A DNA stretch of 64,000 nucleotides. It comes from Enterobacter cancerogenus (GTDB taxonomy: Bacteria > Pseudomonadota > Gammaproteobacteria > Enterobacterales > Enterobacteriaceae). Below are positions 1 through 10,591 of this stretch, piece by piece. The notes beneath the pieces are model-generated. The model searched no databases, was not told the DNA's origin, and saw only the letters and a list, made by a program, of their open reading frames with translations. Location of the stretch: NCBI RefSeq assembly GCF_019047785.1, contig NZ_CP077290.1:1984001-2048000 (forward strand), given 5' to 3'. Within the stretch, counting starts at the first letter, position 1, and each line of letters opens with the position of its first letter. Position numbers and translations under genes: made by a program.

Positions 1-408
1 TCAAACCTTAAAGTGATGAATGCCACCGATAACGGCGCGGCACTGCGCGGCTCCGCGTCAACCTTCGGGCTGGGTAAAACGCACGACGGCAAGAATATTG
101 GCGCGTACTCCATCTATGCCAGCACTGGCGAGGTCACGGCGAACGGCGGAAACGTTGAGCCGATTCGCACCGCGCTGGCGGCGGGCAACGGCGTGACCCG
201 CTGGCAGAAAGCCACGGGCGGCACGCTGGCGAATAAAGACATGAGCCTGATGAGCGTGGCACCCGCCGGTAAAACCGATCCGATGGCCGTGACGCGCGTC
301 TCTTTCCCGCTGAACGTCTCGCTTGCGGTAGAAAGTCTGAAGAAGCTGGCGCTGACGGAAGCGACGGAGTTTGATGGTCAGGCGACCATTAGCGTGGTGT
401 ATCTGTAA
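1..408 (+). CDS. DUF1120-like fimbrial/secreted protein, 3' end (partial)
   Basis: The reading frame is open from base 1 to a TAA at 406-408, so the window holds only the last ~135 residues. It begins SNLKVMNATDNG and ends GQATISVVYL. Alternating hydrophobic strands, many Ala/Thr/Gly residues and a C-terminal hydrophobic-aromatic strand ending in Tyr-Leu resemble beta-rich fimbrial subunits or the DUF1120 family, in which the last strand is exchanged between subunits. No Cys is visible in this part. The family name is inferred from this C-terminal pattern only. A GTG/ATG pair at 13-18 is internal and should not be taken as the start. Confidence 0.6.
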   Translation, partial: SNLKVMNATDNGAALRGSASTFGLGKTHDGKNIGAYSIYASTGEVTANGGNVEPIRTALAAGNGVTRWQKATGGTLANKDMSLMSVAPAGKTDPMAVTRVSFPLNVSLAVESLKKLALTEATEFDGQATISVVYL

Positions 409-411
409 GAA

Positions 412-441
412 AACGATGCCGGGCAGCGAAGGCCGCCCGGC
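412..441 (-). terminator. REP-like hairpin, probable end of the deo operon
   Basis: Arms GCCGGGC (418-424) and GCCCGGC (435-441) form a REP-type stem-loop. On the minus strand it is followed by a short TTTTC run (409-414). It lies just beyond the deoD stop and could end or stabilise the deo mRNA. It also lies between convergent genes. Confidence 0.55.
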
Positions 442-449
442 AGACAACA

Positions 450-1169
450 TTACTCTTTATCGCCCAGCAGAACGGATTCCAGCGCGATTTTGATCATGTC
501 GTTGAAGGTGGTCTGACGCTCCGCGGCAGTGGTCTGCTCGTGGGTGCGGATGTGGTCGGACACGGTGCAGATGGTCAGCGCTTTCGCACCAAACTCAGCC
601 GCGACGCCGTAAATGCCCGCTGCTTCCATTTCCACGCCCAGAATGCCGTACTTCTCCATCACGTCGAACATTTCGCCGTCCGGAGAGTAGAACAGGTCAG
701 CAGAGAAGATGTTGCCCACGCGCGCATCCACGCCCAGGTTTTTCGCCGCGTCTACCGCGTTGCGCACCATGTCGAAGTCAGCGATGGCGGCAAAGTCGTG
801 ATCCTTAAAGCGAATACGGTTCACTTTAGAATCGGTGCAGGCCCCCATACCAATCACGATATCGCGCAGTTTAACGTCCATGCGCACCGCGCCGCAGGAC
901 CCCACGCGGATGATTTTCTTCACGCCGAAATCGGTGATCAGCTCTTTGGTGTAGATGGAGCAGGATGGGATACCCATGCCGTGACCCATCACGGAAATTT
1001 TGCGGCCCTTGTAGGTACCGGTGAAGCCCAGCATGCCGCGAACGTTGTTCACTTCACGCACGTCTTCGAGGAAGGTTTCTGCAATGTGCTTAGCGCGCAG
1101 CGGGTCGCCCGGCATCAACACGACGTCAGCGAAATCACCCATTTCTGCATTAATGTGAGGAGTTGCCAT
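450..1169 (-). CDS. deoD: Purine nucleoside phosphorylase DeoD
   Basis: 239 residues, the usual length of the hexameric enteric enzyme. It cleaves purine (deoxy)nucleosides with phosphate to free base and (deoxy)ribose-1-phosphate in the cytoplasm. The N-terminus [20 protein letters not shown] is the family signature. The catalytic Asp and Arg sit in [15 protein letters not shown] (Asp205 and Arg218 counting Met; 204/217 in the usual numbering). It is the last gene of deoCABD, 130 bp after deoB, with a palindromic repeat between them. Start ATG is preceded by AAAGGAACTGAAAG, a normal ribosome site. Confidence 0.98.
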   Translation of the reverse strand: MATPHINAEMGDFADVVLMPGDPLRAKHIAETFLEDVREVNNVRGMLGFTGTYKGRKISVMGHGMGIPSCSIYTKELITDFGVKKIIRVGSCGAVRMDVKLRDIVIGMGACTDSKVNRIRFKDHDFAAIADFDMVRNAVDAAKNLGVDARVGNIFSADLFYSPDGEMFDVMEKYGILGVEMEAAGIYGVAAEFGAKALTICTVSDHIRTHEQTTAAERQTTFNDMIKIALESVLLGDKE

Positions 1170-1195
1170 CTTTCAGTTCCTTTTACATTGTTGTT

Positions 1196-1298
1196 TTGGC
1201 CGGGTGGCGGCTGCGCCTTACCCGGCCTACATTCTGGTGTTCTCCCTCTCCCGATGGGAGAGGGCCGGGGTGAGGGCATCAGGCCGCACCCCAGTCAC
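1196..1298. repeat. REP-like palindrome plus CCCTCTCCC dispersed palindrome
   Basis: A REP-type element (GCCGGGTGGCGGCTGCGCC ... ACCCGGCC, about 1199-1228) is followed by CCCTCTCCC-gat-GGGAGAGGG and then GGGTGAGGG (about 1243-1276). The second motif recurs near 37.8, 41.8, 46.85 and 48.1 kb, with a shorter version near 24.9 kb. It occupies the deoB-deoD intergenic space. Effects on mRNA stability or partial termination within the operon are inference. Confidence 0.75.
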
Positions 1299-1299
1299 A

Positions 1300-2559
<1,260 letters not shown>

Positions 2560-2578
2560 TCAGATCAGTATACCGCTA

Positions 2579-3898
2579 TTCGGTGATACGACGATAGACC
2601 GTCGGTGTGCTTTCCGGTGCTTTATCGTCAAGCTTAATTGCCGCTTTCACCGCCTTCGCCGCATCCTGCCAGCTGGCTTCGTCTTTCGCGTGGATCACCG
2701 CCAGCGGACGCTGTCCGTCCACGCTGTCGCCCAGGCGGGCCATGTCGGTGAAACCGACGCTGTAATCAATGGTGTCCGATGCCTGGCGACGTCCGCCGCC
2801 CATCGACACCACCGCCATGCCAAGCGCGCGGGTGTCCATCGCCGAAACAAACCCTTCGGTATCGGCATACACCGCTTTGGTTAAGGTCGCGGTAGGCAGG
2901 TATTTCGCGTAGTTTTCCACGAAGTCGGTCGGGCCTTTTTGCGCGGCAACCATGCGGCCAAAGATCTCCGCCGCTTTGCCGTTGTCCAGCACCGCCTGCA
3001 GCTTCGCTCGCGCCTCTGCATCGTCTTTGGCAAGCTTGCCTGAGATCAGCATCTCAACGCACAGCGCCATGGTCACGTCGAGCAGACGCGGGTTGCGATA
3101 TTCACCTGTCAGGAACTGTACGGCTTCACGCACTTCTACTGCGTTACCGGCGCTGGAAGCCAGCACCTGGTTCATGTCGGTCAGCAGTGCGGTGGTGCGC
3201 ACGCCTGCGCCGTTGGAGACGCCAACGATCGCTTCAGCAAGCGCTTCAGAAAGTTCATAGGTCGGCATAAACGCGCCGCTGCCCACCTTCACGTCCATCA
3301 CCAGCGCATCCAGCCCTTCCGCCAGCTTTTTCGCCAGAATAGAGGCGGTGATCAACGGAATGGAGTCCACGGTAGCGGTGATGTCGCGGGTCGCGTAGAA
3401 ACGCTTGTCTGCCGGTGCCAGGGAGCTGGTCTGGCCGATAATCGCCACACCAACGTCTTTAATAATGTCGCGGAAGCGGGCGTCATCCGGGAAGATATCG
3501 AAGCCCGGAATGGCTTCCAGTTTGTCGAGCGTGCCGCCGGTATGGCCCAGGCCGCGCCCGGAGATCATCGGGATGTAACCGCCGCAGGCCGCCACCATCG
3601 GGCCAAGCATCAGCGAGGTAACGTCACCCACGCCGCCGGTGGAGTGTTTATCGACGATCGGGCCGTTAAGGTTAAGGCTTTTCCAGTCAAGGACGGTTCC
3701 TGAATCTCGCATCGCCATGGTCAGCGACACGCGCTCAGGCATCGACATATCGTGGAAGAAGATGGTCATCGCCAGCGCAGCAATCTGCCCTTCTGAGACG
3801 GTGTTATCACGAATGCCATTGATGAAAAAGCGGATCTCTTCGTCGCTTAATGCATGACCATCACGTTTTTTACGAATAATTTCTTGTGCGAGAAACAC
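2579..3898 (-). CDS. deoA: Thymidine phosphorylase DeoA (GTG start)
   Basis: 439 residues plus stop, equal to the enteric family length within a residue. Cleaves thymidine with phosphate to thymine and deoxyribose-1-phosphate. The phosphate/nucleoside signature [17 protein letters not shown] and the glycine-rich [14 protein letters not shown] loop are intact. I place the start at GTG 3898, not the in-frame ATG at 3910. GGAGG sits 7-8 bases before the GTG, and the residues that follow ([10 protein letters not shown]) match the known N-terminus of the family. The ATG itself overlaps the Shine-Dalgarno sequence. Second gene of the deo operon. Confidence 0.96.
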
Positions 3899-3910
3899 GG
3901 TAACCTCCAT

Positions 3911-4007
3911 GCGGAATCGGGGGAGTTGTGGCGGGTGGCGCTACGCTGACCCGCCCTACGATCCTGTAGGCCGGATAAGCGAAGCGTCATCCGGCATTAG
4001 CGGGCAA
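3911..4007. repeat. REP/BIME-type palindromes between deoC and deoA
   Basis: Two palindromic units occupy the gap. One is GCGGGTGGCGCTACGCTGACCCGC (about 3930-3953). The other is a classical REP (GTAGGCCGGATAAGCG ... CGTCATCCGGC, about 3966-3997). REP pairs in operons are known to affect 3'-to-5' mRNA decay and DNA gyrase binding. Any role here is inference. Confidence 0.8.
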
Positions 4008-4787
4008 TCAGTAGCTGCTTGCGCTCTTACCGTCGCCGTGACCCAGCGCTTTCAGCAGGCTTGCCAGCAGGCTGGATGCGCCGAAACGGTAGTGACGGGA
4101 ATCCGCCCACTCTGCGCCAAACAGTTCGTCGGCAATCGCCAGAAACTGCTGCGCGTCTTCCGCGGTACGCACGCCGCCGGCCGGTTTAAAGCCCACGGTT
4201 TTGGAGACGCCCATATCACGAATGACTTCCATCATGATGCGCGCGCTTTCCGGCGTGGCGTTTACCGGCACTTTACCGGTAGAGGTTTTGATGAAATCCG
4301 CACCCGCGTTGATCGCGATTTCAGACGCTTTGCGGATCAGGGTTTCTTCTTTCAGTTCGCCGGTTTCGATGATCACTTTAAGCAACACATTTGCCGCGGC
4401 ACAGGCGTCTTTACAGGCTTTCACCAGGTCAAAACCCACCTGCTCGTTGCCGGCAATCAGCGCGCGATACGGGAAGACCACGTCCACTTCATCCGCACCG
4501 TAAGCAATCGCCGCGCGGGTTTCTGCCAGCGCAATCTCGATATCGTCGTTGCCGTGCGGGAAGTTAGTCACGGTTGCAATACGCACGTCCGGCGTGCCCT
4601 GCTCTTTCAGCGTTTTGCGGGCAATCGGGATAAAGCGCGGGTAGATACAGATGGCAGCGGTGTTACCGACGGGCGTTTTCGCCTGATGGCACAGGGCGAT
4701 GACTTTTTCATTGGTGTCGTCATCGTTCAGGGTGGTCAGGTCCATCAGTTTCAACGCGCGCAGGCTGCTTGCAGTTAAATCGGTCAT
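4008..4787 (-). CDS. deoC: Deoxyribose-phosphate aldolase DeoC
   Basis: 259 residues from ATG 4787, exactly the E. coli length. A longer frame upstream lacks support, and GGAG stands correctly before this ATG. It splits 2-deoxyribose-5-phosphate into glyceraldehyde-3-phosphate and acetaldehyde. The Schiff-base lysine is Lys167 in [10 protein letters not shown], and the second essential lysine is in [10 protein letters not shown]. First gene of deoCABD, directly under the deoP2 control region, with the distal promoter deoP1 expected upstream inside yjjI. Confidence 0.98.
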   Translation of the reverse strand: MTDLTASSLRALKLMDLTTLNDDDTNEKVIALCHQAKTPVGNTAAICIYPRFIPIARKTLKEQGTPDVRIATVTNFPHGNDDIEIALAETRAAIAYGADEVDVVFPYRALIAGNEQVGFDLVKACKDACAAANVLLKVIIETGELKEETLIRKASEIAINAGADFIKTSTGKVPVNATPESARIMMEVIRDMGVSKTVGFKPAGGVRTAEDAQQFLAIADELFGAEWADSRHYRFGASSLLASLLKALGHGDGKSASSY

Positions 4788-4832
4788 AACATTCTCCAAC
4801 GGCATCGCCGTATCAATTTTACCTTGCGGGTC

Positions 4833-4848
4833 TGTGAGTATTCTAACA
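4833..4848 (-). promoter_or_regulatory. DeoR operator O2 at deoP2
   Basis: Read on the minus strand the site is TGTTAGAATACTCACA, close to the 16-bp DeoR palindrome (TGTTAGAATTCTAACA) and overlapping the TAGAAT-like -10 element of deoP2. Its centre (4840.5) lies about 50 bp upstream of the deoC start. Confidence 0.85.
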
Positions 4849-4865
4849 TTCACCCGCATTCACAC

Positions 4866-4934
4866 TTCGACATTCATCACAGTTAATGAAAACTGCGTAC
4901 AAATTTGCATTACTGTAATGAGATCAACATCAAA
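4866..4934 (-). promoter_or_regulatory. deoP2 activator region: two CRP sites with a CytR-type spacer
   Basis: On the minus strand the proximal site is TGTGATGAATGTCGAA (4866-4881). The distal site is TTTGA-TGTTGA-TCTCA (4919-4934). The centres are 53 bp apart, the same spacing as the E. coli deoP2 pair at -40.5 and -93.5. In E. coli the region between them binds CytR with CRP. The intervening sequence (TGCAAATTTGTACGCAG) is similar to the E. coli spacer. This predicts cAMP-CRP activation and CytR repression of deoCABD. Confidence 0.8.
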
Positions 4935-5049
4935 TTTTAGCAGGCCAACCGCGGGTTAAATCAGCGATCACCCCTGTGGGATCAAAAGCCCCGGCGGGAC
5001 GCCTTTCTACAATTTCGTCATCATTCACCGATGACTCAAGGAAGCGCCT

Positions 5050-6597
5050 ATGTCCTCCTCTCGCCCCGACGCCCTGCAACAGCGTTGCCAGCACATTGTG
5101 ACCAGCCCGACGTTAACACCGGAGCAAAAACGGCATTTTCTGGCGCTGGAAGCGGAGAACAATCTGCCCTACCCGGCGCTTCCTTCGGCGGCCCGCGCCG
5201 CGCTGGACGAAGGCGTTATCTGCGATATGTTCGAGGGACACGCCCCTTACAAACCGCGCTACGTGCTGCCGGACTACGCAAAATTCCTGGCGAACGGTTC
5301 AGACTGGCTGGAGCTGGAAGGGGCAAACGATCTGGATGATGCCCTCTCGCTGCTTACCATTCTCTATCACCATGTTCCGTCCGTGACATCGATGCCGGTC
5401 TATCTGGGCCAGCTTGATGCCCTACTCGATCCCTATGTTAAAATTCTAACACAGGATGAAATCGATAGCCGAATAAAACGTTTCTGGCGCTACCTCGACA
5501 GAACCCTGCCCGATGCCTTTATGCATGCAAACATTGGCCCGGCAGATAGCCCCATCACCCGCGCCATTCTGCGTGCCGATGCGGAGTTGAAGCAGGTTGC
5601 ACCAAACCTGACCTTTATCTACGACCCCGACGTCACCCCTGACGATCTGCTGCTGAGCGTGGCGAAAAATATCTGTGAATGCAGTAAGCCGCATATTTCC
5701 AATGGCCCGCTGAATGATAAAATTTTCACAAAAGGCCGCTATGGCGTGGTGAGCTGTTACAACTCTCTGCCGCTGGCGGGCGGCGGCAGCACGCTGGTGC
5801 GCCTCAATCTGAAAGCCATTGCCGAACGTAGCGCCTCGCTGGACGATTTCTTCACCCGCCAGCTGCCGCACTACTGCCAGCAGCAGATTGCCATCATCGA
5901 TGCACGCTGCGATTTCCTGTATGAACAGTCCGGCTTCTTTGAGAATAGCTTCCTCGTCCAGGAGGGGCTGATTGATGCCGGGCGTTTTGTGCCGATGTTT
6001 GGCATGTACGGCCTGGCAGAAGCCGTTAACGCGCTCTGCGAGAAAGAAGGGATGACAGGTCGCTACGGTAAGGACGATGAGGCCAACGCGCTGGGGTATC
6101 GCATCAGCGAACAGCTGGCGACGTTCGTTGAAAACACGCCGGTGAAGCACGGCTGGAAGCAGCGGGCGATGCTCCACGCGCAGTCGGGGATCAGCTCCGA
6201 TACGGGCACTACGCCGGGGGCACGTCTGCCTTACGGCGACGAGCCCGATCCGATCGGCCATCTGCTGGCCGTCGCCCCGCACCACCGTTATTACCACTCC
6301 GGTATCAGCGACATCCTCACCCTGGACGAGACCGTAAAAGCCAATCCACAGGCGGTGGTGCAACTTTGTCTCGGGGCATTCAGGGCCGGTATGCGTGAGT
6401 TCACCGCTAACGTGGCGGGAAACGATCTGGTGCGCGTCACCGGCTATATGGTGCGGCTGTCTGATCTGGAGAAGTACCGCGAAGCCGGATCGCGCAGCAA
6501 CACCACGTGGCTGGGTGAGGAGGCCGCGCGCAACACCCGAATCCTTGAACGTCAGCCACGCGTAATTAGCCATGAACAGCAGATGCGCTTTAGTTAG
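5050..6597 (+). CDS. yjjI: YjjI-family glycyl radical enzyme, function unknown
   Basis: 515 residues, the normal size for YjjI. A C-terminal glycyl radical loop RVTGYMVRL places the radical at Gly465, and Cys236 ([15 protein letters not shown]) is a candidate catalytic cysteine. This is a small glycyl radical enzyme compared with pyruvate formate-lyase, and its substrate is not established. It is divergent from deoCABD and overlaps yjjW by 26 bp, so translation is probably coupled. AAGGAAG precedes the ATG. Two DeoR-type operators lie inside the coding sequence (5436-5451, 5715-5730). A role in anaerobic metabolism linked to deoxyribose or acetaldehyde is only inferred from the neighbours. 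Confidence 0.95.
   Translation: MSSSRPDALQQRCQHIVTSPTLTPEQKRHFLALEAENNLPYPALPSAARAALDEGVICDMFEGHAPYKPRYVLPDYAKFLANGSDWLELEGANDLDDALSLLTILYHHVPSVTSMPVYLGQLDALLDPYVKILTQDEIDSRIKRFWRYLDRTLPDAFMHANIGPADSPITRAILRADAELKQVAPNLTFIYDPDVTPDDLLLSVAKNICECSKPHISNGPLNDKIFTKGRYGVVSCYNSLPLAGGGSTLVRLNLKAIAERSASLDDFFTRQLPHYCQQQIAIIDARCDFLYEQSGFFENSFLVQEGLIDAGRFVPMFGMYGLAEAVNALCEKEGMTGRYGKDDEANALGYRISEQLATFVENTPVKHGWKQRAMLHAQSGISSDTGTTPGARLPYGDEPDPIGHLLAVAPHHRYYHSGISDILTLDETVKANPQAVVQLCLGAFRAGMREFTANVAGNDLVRVTGYMVRLSDLEKYREAGSRSNTTWLGEEAARNTRILERQPRVISHEQQMRFS
5436..5451. promoter_or_regulatory. DeoR operator O1 (deoP1), inside yjjI
   Basis: TGTTAAAATTCTAACA differs at one position from the ideal DeoR palindrome. 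Its centre (5443.5) is 603 bp from the O2 centre. In E. coli deoP1 and deoP2 are about 600 bp apart. It would serve the distal promoter of the deo operon although it lies in the coding sequence of the divergent gene. Confidence 0.85.
5715..5730. promoter_or_regulatory. Candidate distal DeoR operator OE, inside yjjI
   Basis: TGATAAAATTTTCACA matches the DeoR palindrome at 12 of 16 positions and lies 279 bp beyond O1 (centre to centre). E. coli has a third, weaker operator (OE) about 280 bp upstream of O1. The spacing match is the main support, since the sequence alone would be weak. Confidence 0.6.
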
Positions 6598-7432
6598 TCA
6601 GATTATCCCCTTCTCCTGCGTGGACGGGCCGGGCAGCCGCCTGGCACTGTTCCTGCAGGGCTGTAACCTGCGCTGCAAAACCTGCCACAACCCGTGGACT
6701 ATCGGGCGCTGCAACGACTGCGGCGACTGCGTTCCCCACTGTCCGCACGATGCGCTGAATATTCAGGCGGGCCGCGTCTGGTGGCAGGAAAGCCACTGTC
6801 AGCAGTGCGATACCTGCCTGCACCTGTGCCAGCAGCAGGCCACACCGATGGCGCAGCGCTACAGCGTGGAGGAGATCCTCGCGCAGATCCGCAAAGCCGC
6901 ACCGTTTATTGAGGGGATCACCGTGAGCGGGGGTGAAGCGACAACCCAACTGCCGTTTTTGATCGCTCTGTTCTCAGCGATCAAGGCCGATCCCGCGCTG
7001 CGCCACTTAACCTGCCTGGTGGACAGCAACGGCCTGCTAAGCGAAACCGGCTGGCAAAAGCTGCTGCCGGTTTTCGATGGCGCTATGGTGGATTTAAAAG
7101 CCTGGGGCAACGAGCATCACCGCTTTTTGACCGGGCGCGACAATCCGCAGATCAAACAGAGCATTCGCTGGCTGGCGGATCATCACCGTCTGGCCGAACT
7201 GCGGCTGCTGTTGATCCCGGATCGCTGTGATTATCTGGCGCATCTCACCCCGCTGTCGGCATTTATTCGCCAGCTGGGGAATATTCCGGTACGCATCAAC
7301 GCGTTTCATGCGCACGGCGTGTATGGAGAGGCGGCGTCATGGCGCAGCGCCACGCCGGAGGACGTCGAGCCGCTGGCCGTGGCCCTGGAAAAACGGCAGA
7401 TTACCGTTATCCGCCCGGCGCGCTATCTATAG
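6572..7432 (+). CDS. yjjW: YjjW-family glycyl radical enzyme activase (radical SAM)
   Basis: 286 residues. The radical SAM cluster motif CNLRCKTC (Cys31, 35, 38) follows [14 protein letters not shown] ferredoxin-like insert with two four-cysteine groups ([11 protein letters not shown] and [11 protein letters not shown], roughly residues 48-90) is typical of the larger glycyl radical activases. VSGGEATTQ is the SAM-binding GGE motif. It should install the glycyl radical on YjjI, whose 3' end it overlaps. Its end overlaps that of convergent yjjV by 6 bp. Confidence 0.95.
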   Translation: MNSRCALVSQIIPFSCVDGPGSRLALFLQGCNLRCKTCHNPWTIGRCNDCGDCVPHCPHDALNIQAGRVWWQESHCQQCDTCLHLCQQQATPMAQRYSVEEILAQIRKAAPFIEGITVSGGEATTQLPFLIALFSAIKADPALRHLTCLVDSNGLLSETGWQKLLPVFDGAMVDLKAWGNEHHRFLTGRDNPQIKQSIRWLADHHRLAELRLLLIPDRCDYLAHLTPLSAFIRQLGNIPVRINAFHAHGVYGEAASWRSATPEDVEPLAVALEKRQITVIRPARYL

Positions 7433-8209
7433 CGTGATGCCAAAAACGGCGCGGGTATTATCGAGCAACGCCTGAGCGATAACCTCTTCAGGCTCATCGC
7501 GCAGTTCACAGAGCGTAGCGAAAACGCGCGCCGCCTGCTCCGGGCGGTTAGGCTGCCCCTGAAATCCATTGAGCGGCATATCGGGCGCATCCGTTTCCAG
7601 CAGCAGCGAGTCGAGCGGCAACCGGGCCATAACGTCACGGGTTTTGCTGGCGCGCGGATAGGTAATGGTCCCGCCAACGCCGATTTTGTAGCCCAGCGCG
7701 ATAAAACGCTGCGCCTGCTGCAGGCTGCCGGAAAATCCATGAACCACCCCGGTGCGCGGAAGATCCATGCGTTTCAGGTGCATCGCCAGCTTATCGTGGG
7801 TGCGTCGCGAGTGGAGGATCACCGGCAGATCGTGGCGCTTCGCGAGCCGAAGCTGCGCGTCGAGGATCGCTTGCTGGCGCGCAAAGTGCGGATCTTCGCG
7901 ATAGAGATCGAGGCCGATCTCGCCAATGGCCACCAGCCGGTCATTTCCCCTGCCCAAAACGGTATCGAGCTGGTCAATGTGCTCATCAAGATGATGCTCG
8001 ATGACGATAGGATGCAGGCCCAGCGCGGCATACAGCGCGTCATGTTGCCGGGCAAGTTCAAGCACCCGGTCAAAATAAGCCGCTTCGATCGCCGGCACGA
8101 TAATCGCCCCGACGCCAGCCTGAGCCGCGCGGGCAATACTGTGCGTCTCGTCGCCGGTAAACGGCGGAAAATCAAAGTGACAGTGGGTGTCGATAAAGCG
8201 GTGCGTCAC
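7427..8209 (-). CDS. yjjV: TatD-family metal-dependent hydrolase YjjV
   Basis: 260 residues. The amidohydrolase/TatD metal motif is FIDTHCHFD (His9, His11), with further motifs GEIGLDLY (metal Glu), VILHSR, VHGFSG and ETDAPD. TatD-family proteins are cytoplasmic nucleases or hydrolases. The physiological substrate of YjjV is not settled. Its start overlaps the end of yjjU by 4 bp, so the two are translationally coupled. Confidence 0.94.
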   Translation of the reverse strand: MTHRFIDTHCHFDFPPFTGDETHSIARAAQAGVGAIIVPAIEAAYFDRVLELARQHDALYAALGLHPIVIEHHLDEHIDQLDTVLGRGNDRLVAIGEIGLDLYREDPHFARQQAILDAQLRLAKRHDLPVILHSRRTHDKLAMHLKRMDLPRTGVVHGFSGSLQQAQRFIALGYKIGVGGTITYPRASKTRDVMARLPLDSLLLETDAPDMPLNGFQGQPNRPEQAARVFATLCELRDEPEEVIAQALLDNTRAVFGITL

Positions 8210-9258
8210 GCCAGATCCTCGTTATCTAACAGGGCGTCATTGGCCTGCGGCGCATCGACCTGCGGCGTCACCAGCGCATCATTGGCGACAACGGCAGGCG
8301 GGGTAATAATCGGCTTATGCCGCAGAATCGGGGGTTGCTCCATCAGCATTTTCCCGACCGTCGCCAGGAAATAGCGCCCGCACAGCCGCCCGGTTTTGTA
8401 ATCCATGCGCAGGGCCGGCAGGCGGCTGCCCAGCGCCATGCTCACCAGCGGCCGGGGGGGATAAATTTCAAAGATCCGCAGCTTGCCCGGCGGCTTTTCG
8501 ATAAAACGCTGCATGGCACCATAGGTTGATTCATGAAGCTTCGCGATATTCACCAGCGGCTGCAGGCTACTGTCGCCCAGCCAGCGCTCCATGCGCTTAA
8601 ACCACTGCGGGGTGTAATACATTTGTGAGGGAACCGTGCGGATCACCACGATGGTTTTCGCGCCACGCCGCGCGGCCTCCTGAACCGGCACCGCATCGCT
8701 GATGCCGCCGTCAAGGTAGTTCACGCCGTCCAGCAGCGCACCGGTGCGGTAGAAGCCGGGAATGGCGCTCGAGGCGCGAATGATGTCCAGCCAGTTCTCT
8801 TTCTGCGGGGAGAAGTACCCCGGGGAGTAGTCATCGCCGCGGCTGGCACACATCCAGAATGCTTTTCCGCTATCAAACAGGCGCGCGGCGTTATCCATCG
8901 CCAGCGGCATCTGGCTGGCGGTAGACTCCAGCAGCCAGTCGAGATCGATCAGGTTTCCGCCGCGCACGAAGCGCACCGGGTTGAAAAATTCTTTCGAGGT
9001 GGTGTAGCGCATGATCACTTTGCGCGCATAGCCCGGCTGGTTACAGACATACGCAGAAAGGTTCTGCGCCCCGGCCGAGGTGCCAAAGTAGAGGTCAAAG
9101 GGGTTGAATTGCGCGCGCATAAACTCGTCCAGCACACCGGCCGTAAAAATGCCGCGCTGTCCACCTCCTTCACAAACCAGCGCAAGCTGGCCTGCACGAA
9201 ACGGTTTTAACGCCAGCGGCGCAATATTACCGAGCGTAACGGGAATTCGCTGTCCCAC
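8206..9258 (-). CDS. yjjU: Patatin-like phospholipase YjjU (GTG start)
   Basis: 350 residues from GTG 9258, which has AGGAAA nine bases upstream and gives the N-terminus GQRIPVTLGNIAPL of the family. An upstream ATG (9306) has its purine run too close. The patatin oxyanion loop EGGGQRGIF (30-38), nucleophile Ser61 in GTSAG, and the dyad Asp in YLDGGISDA are all present. Patatin-like enzymes hydrolyse acyl lipids. The substrate here is unknown. Likely cotranscribed with yjjV. Confidence 0.93.
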   Translation of the reverse strand: MGQRIPVTLGNIAPLALKPFRAGQLALVCEGGGQRGIFTAGVLDEFMRAQFNPFDLYFGTSAGAQNLSAYVCNQPGYARKVIMRYTTSKEFFNPVRFVRGGNLIDLDWLLESTASQMPLAMDNAARLFDSGKAFWMCASRGDDYSPGYFSPQKENWLDIIRASSAIPGFYRTGALLDGVNYLDGGISDAVPVQEAARRGAKTIVVIRTVPSQMYYTPQWFKRMERWLGDSSLQPLVNIAKLHESTYGAMQRFIEKPPGKLRIFEIYPPRPLVSMALGSRLPALRMDYKTGRLCGRYFLATVGKMLMEQPPILRHKPIITPPAVVANDALVTPQVDAPQANDALLDNEDLA

Positions 9259-9329
9259 CTCTGCTTTCCTGTTTTCATTATTCAGTTCAGACACAGTAGC
9301 GCACATTCCCTCTGATACTCAAACGAGAA

Positions 9330-9354
9330 AAAGCCAGTCACAGGGACTGGCTTT
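9330..9354 (-). terminator. Rho-independent terminator after ytjA
   Basis: A perfect ten-pair stem AAAGCCAGTC / GACTGGCTTT encloses a five-base loop (9340-9344). On the minus strand the stem ends in CTTTTT, as expected for termination of the short ytjA transcript before yjjU. Confidence 0.85.
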
Positions 9355-9381
9355 GCAGGGTTGTTCTCAGTAAGCAGTCTG

Positions 9382-9543
9382 CTAAGGACGGCGTCGACCC
9401 GTAAACAGGCTGACCAGAAACAGGATGATACCGACGACGAAGACAATTTTAGCTGCCCATGCCGCTGTACCCGCCAGTCCACCAAAGCCCAATGCGGCGG
9501 CAATTAACGCGATAACCAGAAATATAATGCCCCAACGAAACAT
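9382..9543 (-). CDS. ytjA: Small DUF1328 membrane protein YtjA
   Basis: 53 residues from ATG 9543, preceded by [30 protein letters not shown] and a second hydrophobic segment ([18 protein letters not shown]) form two membrane helices ending in a basic tail. It is almost identical to E. coli YtjA. Function unknown; the family is often stress-induced. It follows osmY on the same strand (about 125 bp gap). Confidence 0.93.
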   Translation of the reverse strand: MFRWGIIFLVIALIAAALGFGGLAGTAAWAAKIVFVVGIILFLVSLFTGRRRP

Positions 9544-9669
9544 AAGCCTCTCCTTTACCATAGTTAATGTCTGCCGCGATATGTGAGCGCTCAGGCGTCT
9601 CACCGGCGTTCTTCCAGTGTCGTTCTTATTTCGCCCGCAGGCCTCAGCCGTTAGGGCGAATTATGTCGA

Positions 9670-10287
9670 TTACTTGGTTTTCAGATCGTTTTTAACGCTT
9701 TTCACACCATCGATCGCTTTCGCGATGCTTTCGGCACGGTCACTCTGTGCCTGTGAATCAACCGTACCGGAGAGCTGGACGACGCCATCGGTCGTTTCAA
9801 CTTTCACCTTACGGGATGGCACGATGTCATCCGCTAACAGTTTAGCTTTGATTTCACTGGTGGTTGCTGCGTCACCGGCATAACCTTTTACCGACGCGTT
9901 TTTGCTGTCACGGACGTGCAGCTTATCGCTAACGGAGGTCACGCCTTCAACACCCTTCGCCACTTTTACAGCCTGTTCGGCCTGGGCCTGGCTTTCTACA
10001 AAGCCACTCAGGGTGACAACTTTCTTATCAGTTTTTACAGAGATGTCGGTGCTCTTGATGGCTTCATCGTCCACCAGCGCGGCTTTCACTTTTGCTGTGA
10101 TCGAGCTGTCGTCCATGAAATTACCGACTTTATTCATAGAGCTATCGATTTTATCCCCTGCGGTATCAGCAGTGGACTGCGCTTTATCCATGGTGGTGTT
10201 TTCTGCCAGTGCAGAACCACTTACCAGGACGCTACCCAATGTCACAGCCAGCAGAGTTTTAGAAATCTTCAGTCTTGTCATATTCAT
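9670..10287 (-). CDS. osmY: Osmotically induced periplasmic protein OsmY
   Basis: 205 residues. An N-terminal signal peptide ([23 protein letters not shown], cleavage after ALA) is followed by a short Lys/Asp-rich linker and two BON domains (about residues 58-125 and 138-205) carrying the repeats [17 protein letters not shown] and [20 protein letters not shown] domains bind membranes or phospholipid. In E. coli OsmY is an RpoS-dependent periplasmic chaperone-like protein. A slightly longer linker than in E. coli accounts for the extra residues. Confidence 0.97.
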   Translation of the reverse strand: MNMTRLKISKTLLAVTLGSVLVSGSALAENTTMDKAQSTADTAGDKIDSSMNKVGNFMDDSSITAKVKAALVDDEAIKSTDISVKTDKKVVTLSGFVESQAQAEQAVKVAKGVEGVTSVSDKLHVRDSKNASVKGYAGDAATTSEIKAKLLADDIVPSRKVKVETTDGVVQLSGTVDSQAQSDRAESIAKAIDGVKSVKNDLKTK

Positions 10288-10591
10288 CGATGTATTCCTG
10301 TGTTTTGCCCATTATTTGGGCGTCAAACGTCCTTTATTACTCGTTTTAAATTTTGCGTAAAAACACACGGGCTAAGTGGAGAACCCATCGTCATGCATTG
10401 AACAGTTAATTCATCCACGCCCGGTGCTAAACACTGAATTAAATATAGATCACAATTTCAGGTGCGCTTTCAGAAATGAATAAAAAACGAGCGAATAGCG
10501 AGAAAATGCAATGAATTAAGAACATTCCGCACGGGAGAAATAAGGCAGGAAAAAGCGAAGAGCACGGCGGATGCCGTGCTCTGAGAGAGGA
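10288..10591. other. osmY-prfC intergenic region
   Basis: About 300 bp without a gene. The left part should hold the osmY promoter: AT-rich, with a CRP-like TAGATCACAATTT around 10445-10457. The right part contains the prfC terminator. I see no further coding frame. Confidence 0.5.
10559..10582 (-). terminator. Rho-independent terminator of prfC
   Basis: Ten-pair stem AGAGCACGGC / GCCGTGCTCT with a GGAT loop. On the minus strand it is followed by TCGCTTTTTCC. It sits 10 bp beyond the prfC stop. Confidence 0.88.

Noticed and set aside
5446..6573. Antisense frame of about 375 codons within yjjI
   Set aside because: Shadow of the YjjI coding frame; YjjI has full catalytic motifs and the antisense frame shows no domain or start signal.
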